Source of the DNA: Camelus bactrianus | Lineage: Eukaryota > Chordata > Mammalia > Artiodactyla > Camelidae | Reading direction: 5' to 3' | Length of the DNA stretch: 64,000 nt | NCBI RefSeq assembly: GCF_048773025.1 | Contig: NW_027413959.1 | Location: 4,588,001 to 4,652,000 of the forward strand | Part shown: positions 57,183 to 64,000 of the stretch, piece after piece | How the letters are laid out: each line of letters begins with the position of its first letter | Numbering within the stretch: position 1 is the first letter of the stretch | The notes under the pieces: generated by a model | What the model saw: only the letters and a program-made list of their open reading frames with translations | Databases searched by the model: none | Told to the model about the DNA's origin: nothing | Program-made: the position numbers and the translations under genes

Positions 57183-57473
57183 ATTGTGAAGGATTCTTTT
57201 TTTTTAATTGAAGTAAAGTCAACGTACAATGTTGTCTTCATTTCTGGTGTACAGCATAGTGATTCAGTTATATATATTTTTTCATATTCTTTTTCAGTGT
57301 AGGTTATTACAAGATATTGAATATAGTTCCCTGAACTATACAGTGGGACCTTGCTGTTTATCTAGTCTGTATATAGTGGTTTCTGTCTGCTAATCCCAAA
57401 CTCCCAATTTATCCCTCCTCCCACCTTCCCTGCCCCACTGTGACCATAAGTTTGTCTCATTGTGAAGGATTCT
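57183..57473 (-). mobile_element. young truncated L1 with perfect 15-bp target-site duplication
   Basis: The T-run at 57198 begins the complement of an L1 3' end (CAACGTACAATGTTGTCTTC, GGTTATTACAAGATATTGAA, CTATACAGTGGGACCTTGCT). Flanks 57183-57197 and 57459-57473 are both ATTGTGAAGGATTCT. About 260 bp inserted, 5'-truncated. Confidence 0.92.
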
Positions 57474-57849
57474 GATGAGCCCTCCTTTCACCTGTGCATT
57501 CATGCTGCTACTTTTCCATTTGAGCCCCGTGTTCATAGCTTACTCTTTGTCCCACTAATTTTGGCTCCTGCTTCTTAGGCCTACTCTTGCTGATATTTTG
57601 AATCCGTGCTGCCTTTCTTCTGCTGCTCTTGCGGAAGTGATGTAACACATGAGCTCGCTCAGCTGCGACTGGCGTGGTGGGCCACAGGAGGCACTGACGT
57701 GGACCAAAATAGAAAACTCCTAGTACAAGTGCAGAAAAGCAGAGATTACCCCATGAGATTCAGCAAAGCAAGAATTTCAAGTTTTTTAAAAAGCAGACAT
57801 TGGGCCCAGATTTACACTGTGTAGGGTGTAAGTTGTCCCTGGGTGCTGA

Positions 57850-58215
57850 ATACTGTCTCAGTCAGCTCAAGCTGCCATAACACAATACCACAGACTGGGT
57901 ATTTTCTCATCATTCTGGATGCTAGAAGTCTGGGCTCAGGGTGCCAGCATGGCTGGATTCTAGCGAGGACTCTCTGGCTTGCAGATGGGCACCTCGCGTT
58001 GTATGCACACACGGCCTTCCCTCTGAGTGCACGGAGAGGGGTGGGGCAGGCTCACTGGTGTCTGACTCTAATCCCACCATGGGAGCTCCAGCCTCATGAC
58101 CTCATCTAACCCGCATCACCTCCCCCAGGTACCATCTCTAAACACCACCACATTCAGGGGGTAGGGCTTCAACATGTGAATGTGACAGGGACACAAACAT
58201 TGAGTCCATAACACT
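57850..58215 (+). repeat. ancient mammal-wide dispersed repeat, family not assigned
   Basis: TGTCTCAGTCAGCTCAAGCT GCCATAACACAATACCACAG...GACCTCATCTAACC...GGGCTTCAACATGTGAATGT GACAGGGACACAAACATTGA is text I recognise as a common mammalian repeat, without being sure of its family name. Confidence 0.6.
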
Positions 58216-58645
58216 AAGGGTGGAAAAGACACCAAACGAGAAATTCCCAACACCTGTGCCCTGGGTGGACATCTGTGTGTGAGCTTCCCATGCTGCAGAA
58301 CTTGACACGTGCCTCTGAGACATGCAGGGGTGGCCTGAGCCGCCAAGTCCACCCATGCATCCTCTGAGATCAAATCAAAGAGCGACCTTGGACCAGGACC
58401 AGGCTTCATGGTGGGGTCTCGTGCAACTGTTATTAAGTGTTCTTTTTTATTTTTATCTCCACTGATCTGTAGACCATATTAGCGGGCCCACAGGGACCGC
58501 ACAAGGGAAGGGGTGCTGTGGGGGGTTCTGCCTCACTCCCTGCTTCACTTTCATTTCTCTTCCCACCCCCTTTATTCTAACTTTTCTGCCCGTTGATCTT
58601 GGACATGTAATTGCATTGATATTGAATAAATCATTTATGTATTCA
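58216..58645. other. no gene seen
   Basis: Overlapping short frames on the minus strand (58116-58409) have no recognised domain. Confidence 0.45.
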
Positions 58646-58649
58646 TTAA

Positions 58650-58780
58650 CTAAATCATTTAGTCTCTCATGAGATATTTTAAGTGCCTACTGTGTGCCAG
58701 GTGCGGTTCTGGGCACTGAGTATAGAGCAGTGAACGACAGAGGTACAGACCCTGCCCTGGTGAAGCTGGCGTTAACAGAC
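58650..58780 (+). mobile_element. L2/MIR-class ancient repeat
   Basis: AAGTGCCTACTGTGTGCCAG GTGCGGTTCTGGGCACTGAG followed by GACCCTGCCCTGGTGAAGCT is the standard text of this old repeat group. Confidence 0.65.
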
Positions 58781-59214
58781 TGTGAGACAGTGCAGAGCGC
58801 AGTGCAGGACATGACACAAGCGGGGATGGGTGGTAAGGAGTGCTGGGGGGACACATTAAACAGGAAGGTCAGGGAAAGCATCACTGAGAAGTGGCCACAT
58901 GGGCTCCCAGGGGTCCTGTTGGATACCCCAACACACCACAGCTTGGAGAGAAACTCAAGATTTGTTGAGGATTGGATGAATTTTCCCTCATTCACCCATA
59001 ATAAATATCCTTTCTAACTTCCCTCAATGGGCATTTTCTGCCATATCGCAAGTCCAAGTCTACCAGTTATCTCTGGATAAGTCCTCTCGATAGCCTTGCC
59101 TGTCTTGGGTATGAGTTTGCTGCTAATTTAACGTAGTTCACATTCAAGGATTCCAGGGGCATCCAGTTTCTAACATCCCTCATCTCTCTTTTAAAGGCCG
59201 TTGTTGTACCCAAT

Positions 59215-59445
59215 AGTATTACCGATATACTGTCATATAATAAGTGCCTACCGTATGCCCAGTTACTTTACAGATGCTGTGTCATTTAATTACCCAACAG
59301 TCAACCAGCCAATTAACCTCTGTGGTAAATATTATTATTCACCCCACTTCACAGATGAGCCTTCTGAGGCCTGGGCAGGATGAACACCTTGCCTAAGTTT
59401 ATAAAGCCAGACTTGAAAGCTGTGCCTGCGTCCAAGCCTTTTGTC
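59215..59445 (-). mobile_element. MIR SINE
   Basis: AAGTGCCTACCGTATGCCCA, GTGTCATTTAATTACCCAAC, TATTATTCACCCCACTTCAC AGATGAGCC is the complement of MIR, nearly full length. Confidence 0.8.
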
Positions 59446-60335
59446 TTTTCACCACAACAGGCTGCAGCTCTCCTGAGATAGGTCGGTTCCCCCATAATAG
59501 AGTTTCTTAGATTTTATCCTTGAGACGGTCTCTTGAAGGCACGTATCTTGAGTCAACTTTGTCTTCTCAGAGCAGGTCCTGTGCTCCCTAGCATCTTAGA
59601 CAGCAGAGAAGCTTTGCATTCCTTGATCTTGTCTATTAGCAGAATTTAAATTTTGCTCTGTTCTAACAGGCATGTACATATCCTCTCTATATCCATGTCA
59701 AGCGTTCTGTCTTTTGATGCATTAATTTCAGTTGTTACCAAAGTATAATCAGAAAAGTCAGTACATTTCCCTTTTGACTACACAGCACCTATTCTAAAGC
59801 ACTTACTTCCTAGCAATTCTGCTATCTTACTTCTTTTCTGTAACTATTTTTTCCCAAAGGATATTTGTAAGTAGTCTTCATTTCAGGATTCTTCTTTGCC
59901 AATTCTAAATATTTGGCATGTTTTGGCTGCTTTCAACACTGTCATCCTTTTTTCATTGATGCAGTTGATATTGCCTGCCACCATCACCCTCCAAGCAAAT
60001 AACCTTTGATATAGTTTCTCTTTCCTCTGTATTTTAGGGGTCGTATGGTCATACCCATTCCCAATGGTGCTCTTTTCCACTCTCACATCTATGTGTGTGT
60101 GTATCAGGGACCCAAACAAAACATCTTTCATTCTTCTTAAATCAAAATGCCCTGTCACTTCCTCCATCACCCTCTGCCATTAAATCAGTAGACTGCAGTG
60201 CTTTAAGTCATTATTAGGTTTTAATCATCTACTTAGAAGTGTTTAAGTCCTCATGGAGACAATGGCCTTTAGAGTCAGGAATCTCTAAATTTCCAAAATT
60301 TCTTTTCTATATCAAAAGGCCAAACTGTTACACTC
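59446..60335. other. no gene seen
   Basis: A 95-codon minus-strand frame lies at 59883-60170. I do not recognise it and see no splice support. Confidence 0.45.
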
Positions 60336-60339
60336 ACAC

Positions 60340-61025
60340 TGATGGCTAGCGTGAAAAACTGATAATCCAAGTGCTGACAAGGATGCAGGGCTACAAACTG
60401 CATTGCTGGTGGGAATGTAAAATGGTAACACTACTTTGAAAAGCAGTGTCACAGTTCCTCAAAAAGTTAAACATAGAGTTTTCTATGACCCAGCAATTCA
60501 ACTGCTTGATATATATCCAAGAGAAAGGAAAACCTATGTTCAAAAAAAAAGTCTGGATATGAATGTTCATGGAAGCATTATTTATAACAGCCAAAATATG
60601 GAAACAATCTACGTGTCTATCGGCTGATGAATGGATTAGCAGTATGTGGTCTGTCCATACAGTGGAATATTATTCAGCCATAAAAGAGCATGGTACAGGC
60701 TATAGCATGGTTGATCCTTGAAAGCATTGTGTTAAGTGAAAGAAGCTAGTCACTAAGGGCCACATATTGTATGATTCCATTTACAGAAATGCCCAGAGTA
60801 GGCAAATCCATAAACACAGAAGGTAGAATCATGGTCAGCAGGGATTGTTGGAAGAGGGGAATTGGGACTGCTAATGGATTTGGGGCTACTTTTGGGGTGA
60901 TGAAATTGTTCTACAGTAAGGTAGTGGTCGTGGTTGTATAACTTTGTGAATACACTAAAAACCACTGAATTGTACACTTTAAAAGGGTGAATTTTATAGT
61001 AAGTGAGTTATATGTCAATAAAGCT
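60340..61025 (+). mobile_element. old L1, ORF2 end and 3'UTR
   Basis: CAAACTGCATTGCTGGTGGG, GACCCAGCAATTCAACTGCT, TATTCAGCCATAAAAGAGCA, TGAATTGTACACTTTAAAAG and ATATGTCAATAAAGCTGTGA follow an old L1 in order to its poly(A) signal. Confidence 0.85.
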
Positions 61026-61029
61026 GTGA

Positions 61030-62055
61030 AGGAAGGGAGGGAGGAAAGGAAGGAAAGGGCAAGCCTGGTTAACTAGGACTCTAGAGTTTTACTATATAAG
61101 TCATCAATTGGGAAAACCCAAAATATGATCTATGATGCAAGCAAAGGGTCTACTATTTAGGAACAAAAGTGGAGCATACTGAGAGGTGGCAGAGAGGGAA
61201 ATGAAAGAGAGAAATATGAGGAAGAAGCCAGATAGCAGTTTGCCACCTCTCCCACCCACTCCTTATTAATGAGAGTGGAACCTGCTGAGGAGTGGAGGTT
61301 TGACAAAAGTATTCCAACCAGGTTTAAGGAGGAATTGACAATACACTGGATTTAAGCCATCTTTGCTCCCTGGGACTCTGGGAGACCACCTTTCAGAGAG
61401 TTCCTCATTATGGGGCAATCATAATGGAGGAGAAATGCAAGAACACTTACCTGGGATCCAGATGTTTCCACATGCTCCCAGTGGAGGACACAGAAGGGAG
61501 CTGGGTGTTGAGAGCCAACAGACCTGCCATGGGGCCACAGTGGTAAAGGATAAGGTGGCCCCATGGCAGAGGCTGAAGGTGGATAGCTTCATCCAGGGGC
61601 TGGATGGAGGATGTGCTGAGACTCAGAGGACCTGAAGGACAGTGACAGGCTGAGGCAGGGCCAAGTCAGCAAGGTGGAATGCAACACTGGTCCCGGACTG
61701 GGCTGAGAGAAAGGACTCTATATTTCACAAGCTCTGGACCTCATCAGTGGATGCCAGGAAGGTTAGGGAAGCTCAGTGATGGAGTGAGGGTATCTGGGGC
61801 ATTAGTGTAGAGGCCAGTGAGGAGGCACACAGGGACCCCCATATCAACCTCTGTTGCCATCTTGGGGAGATGGAAATAGGGGTGGGCTGAGAAACCCTGG
61901 AACACTGAGCATTTACCCAGAGGTACTAAGTTAACCCAGAAGAGACTCTTTCTGATGGACAGAGAACTGAGTTTCCATTAATTAGGAGCTTTTAAGGTAC
62001 CCTTCACCACCACCATCCATGAGAACAGGGACCTCAGATGGAGATGAGAACACTT
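61030..62055. other. no gene seen
   Basis: Purine-rich tract at 61028-61060, then mixed sequence. A hairpin at 61524-61569 is listed separately. Confidence 0.45.
61524..61569. repeat. 15-bp perfect inverted repeat, 16-bp loop
   Basis: CTGCCATGGGGCCAC (61524-61538) and GTGGCCCCATGGCAG (61555-61569). GC-rich arms give a stable stem-loop. No T-run follows. Confidence 0.9.
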
Positions 62056-62059
62056 TCGA

Positions 62060-62260
62060 GTTTCTTGCCCTGGGCACCACTGAGACTTTTGGTTGGATAA
62101 CCCTTTGTTGCAGGGGTTCTCCTGGGCACTGTAAGATATTTAGCAGCATCCATGCCCTCTACTCACTAGACGCCGGTTGCACCCTCCCCACCCTAGTCAT
62201 GACAGTCTGTCCCTGGGGGGCAAAATTGCTCCCAGTCAAGAACTACTTCATTATAGCAAT
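62060..62260 (+). mobile_element. hAT-Charlie MITE, MER5A type
   Basis: GGGCACCACTGAGACTTTTG, GATATTTAGCAGCATCCATG, CTCTACTCACTAGACGCCGG, GTCCCTGGGGGGCAAAATTG and CTCCCAGTCAAGAACTAC follow MER5A from end to end. Confidence 0.8.
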
Positions 62261-63835
62261 GAAGAATGTTATGCATTGTCTACACATCTGGAGATGGAGG
62301 GTTAGTTTTGCACCTTTCTCTCTACACACGTCCAGCTCAGGCCTCAGATACCCCACATGGTGTGAGCTGGGCAGACTTCCTCTCCTGGATGACTTCCTCC
62401 CCCTGATGCCCACGGTGTGGATCCTGGAAGCCATGTCCTTTCATGCATAATGCATGTCCTTCTTTGTATTCAGCCTTGTTTCTTACACTAAAATTACATC
62501 CTGTTTCTTTGCTCTCAGAGCCCCACAGGCTCTGTCTTGAGCTTCCTGTGTTCTTAGATTATTTGTATCACCTGTTCTGTGATGCGCTTTCTCCCAGATG
62601 GTGTTACTTTAATTAGTGCTTCCAGGTTTCTTTTGACCTAGCCTCATCTTTCTTCCCTCTTCTACTGCCTCCCCTTACCTGCTACTGTTCCTTCTGCCCT
62701 TTTTAGTTTTGCCTCTTCCTTCACAAACTGGGCCCACGTCTATTGGCTCATCTCTTTCATCTCATTCTTCACTGGTTTCTTGGCGGCCCCAATGTGCCCC
62801 ACCTTCCACCCTGCCGCTGCCTCTATGGAGGCTGACAAACCCTCTCTCCCGAAGGAAGCAAGATGGAGCCTCCCATTCCTGGACCTGTCCAGGCCCTCCC
62901 TGTGCCCACATCCCGAGGTAGACAGCCCGGTGCAGGGAAGAGGCCAGTGCTGGGCGTCAGTCACACAGGGACGTGGCTCCTGGCCTCTGCGCTGTGCTCA
63001 TCTGTGTAAAGTGGGAGTTAGAAGAGCACCCGATCCACAGGGGCTCTGGGGGACTGGCCATGTTTCAGGTAAAATGTTTAGGACATTCTAGCCTGTACAC
63101 TCTGGCATCTAGTGGATGCGCAGTTAATGTTTGTCAAATAGTTGAAAAGTTGCATCACTGACATCCAGTCCGAGGCCTGGGGCACAGGAAGTGCCAAGGC
63201 AAAAATGCCCTTGAACTGAACTGAACAGAACTCTCCTTCCCACATTAGATTCGACAGCCCAGACCTCAAACCCGAACCTGACTGTCTTCCTACATCACAG
63301 CCTTTTCTGCTCCAGGTTGAAACCCTTCCGGCATCTATGATTTGACTTCTCAAGAAAACAAAGACCTTAACTGAACCGACCCCCACAGAATCCCTCTTAA
63401 ACAGTTCCTGCTGCCTTTTCTCCTACTGCACGCCTCAAAATAAATCCAATTGTTTCTGCTGATCTAAAGTTTCTATCAAACTCCTATACTTTCTGGGAAT
63501 TTAATTACGACAAATATGTCTCTAGGGTTCGTGCCAATTGGATTACTAATCAGGGTCCGCAGCACAGGATCGCGGCGGTGCTTTTGAAGCAGATTCGTGA
63601 ACCAAATCTTCCCTGGGAGGTCTGGCCCCACTCGCCGCCTCCCCCACCGTGGAAAGGCTTTCAGATCCCCTCTCCTTCTGTGGCCTCCTCTCTGCCGGCA
63701 GCTCTCGCGAGGGCGAACAAGAACCTTATCTGCTTTCTCCTTACTTCCCTCTTCCTCCTCCTCATCCTTGACTTTCTTCTCCCTCCACCCTGCTGCTGTG
63801 CCTCAAGATTGTTTTCTTTTCCCTCGGATTTTTAA
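62261..63835. other. no gene seen; mildly CpG-bearing stretch at 63540-63720
   Basis: The sequence becomes richer in CpG around 63555-63720 (GGATCGCGGCGGTGCTTTTG, GCAGCTCTCGCGAGGGCG with an inverted TCTCGCGAGA-like core). It could be the edge of a promoter, but no exon is assigned. Confidence 0.4.
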
Positions 63836-63839
63836 AGTC

Positions 63840-63998
63840 CGTTTAATCTCATTGGATAAATTGAGCAGGTGGTATTAGCTTCACTGGCTGAGGAGGAAAC
63901 GGAACCACAGAGTGGTTCAGTGACCTGGCGCGTCACTGCCAGAGCTGAAGTTACAAGTGAAGCCCCACCTCTCAGCCTGTGGCTTTTCCACCATGTCG
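63840..63998 (-). mobile_element. MIR SINE
   Basis: GAGGAGGAAACGGAACCACA GAGTGGTTCAGTGACCTGGC...GCCAGAGCTGAAGTTACAAG is the complement of the MIR core. It runs to the window end. Confidence 0.7.
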
Positions 63999-64000
63999 AA

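Overview
The window is vertebrate genomic DNA, almost certainly from a camelid (camel, llama or alpaca). Three things support this: an immunoglobulin gamma heavy-chain constant gene on the minus strand whose short hinge (ALHSEDPSSQCPKCP) is of the type used by camelid heavy-chain-only antibodies; a remnant of the camelid tRNA-derived SINE near 32.9 kb; and many L1 fragments with artiodactyl-type 3' ends. No bacterial-style gene, CRISPR array, tRNA or rRNA gene was seen. Most long open frames lie in GC-rich repeats or microsatellites and are not genes.

Layout. 1-9.1 kb is a pile of L1 3' ends joined to a CpG-rich composite repeat (copy A 3.6-5.8 kb, a small inverted copy C at 7.6-7.8 kb), with an LTR-like fossil carrying long inverted arms at 6.3-7.0 kb. 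9.1-11.8 kb holds, on the minus strand, three consecutive exons with introns that match the cardiac ryanodine receptor RYR2 (N-terminal MIR-domain region, by human order about exons 8, 9 and 10). They carry several unexpected substitutions and one frame error, so this is read as a partial, unprocessed pseudogene. 15.6-16.4 kb is a CpG island with a candidate minus-strand first exon and a minisatellite. 17-28.7 kb is repeats (L2, MIR, hAT, L1 including a 5'UTR-ORF1 piece). 28.8-31.1 kb is copy B of the CpG-rich element. 31.1-39.5 kb is AT-rich and apparently gene-free.

39.5-49.9 kb is a sharply bounded GC-rich island holding the IGHG gene. In gene order (minus strand) it has a gamma switch region of about 75-80 bp tandem repeats, then CH1, hinge, CH2, CH3, secretory poly(A) signal, M1, M2 and a candidate membrane poly(A) signal. 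The CH1 splice donor reads GC instead of GT. Known camelid heavy-chain-antibody genes lose this donor through GT to AT, so GC is an unusual variant. CH3 has an in-frame stop and a one-base insertion near its end, so the gene as written cannot make a normal Fc. The membrane exons are open. The switch region is cut at about 49.94 kb and no I-exon is visible beyond it.

50-64 kb is intergenic sequence with L1, L2, MIR, hAT elements and microsatellites. RYR2 and IGH are on different chromosomes in human, so the window looks like a mosaic of duplicated segments (or an assembly join). The CpG-rich L1-linked composite element and the GC-donor IGHG gene are the two most unusual things in it.
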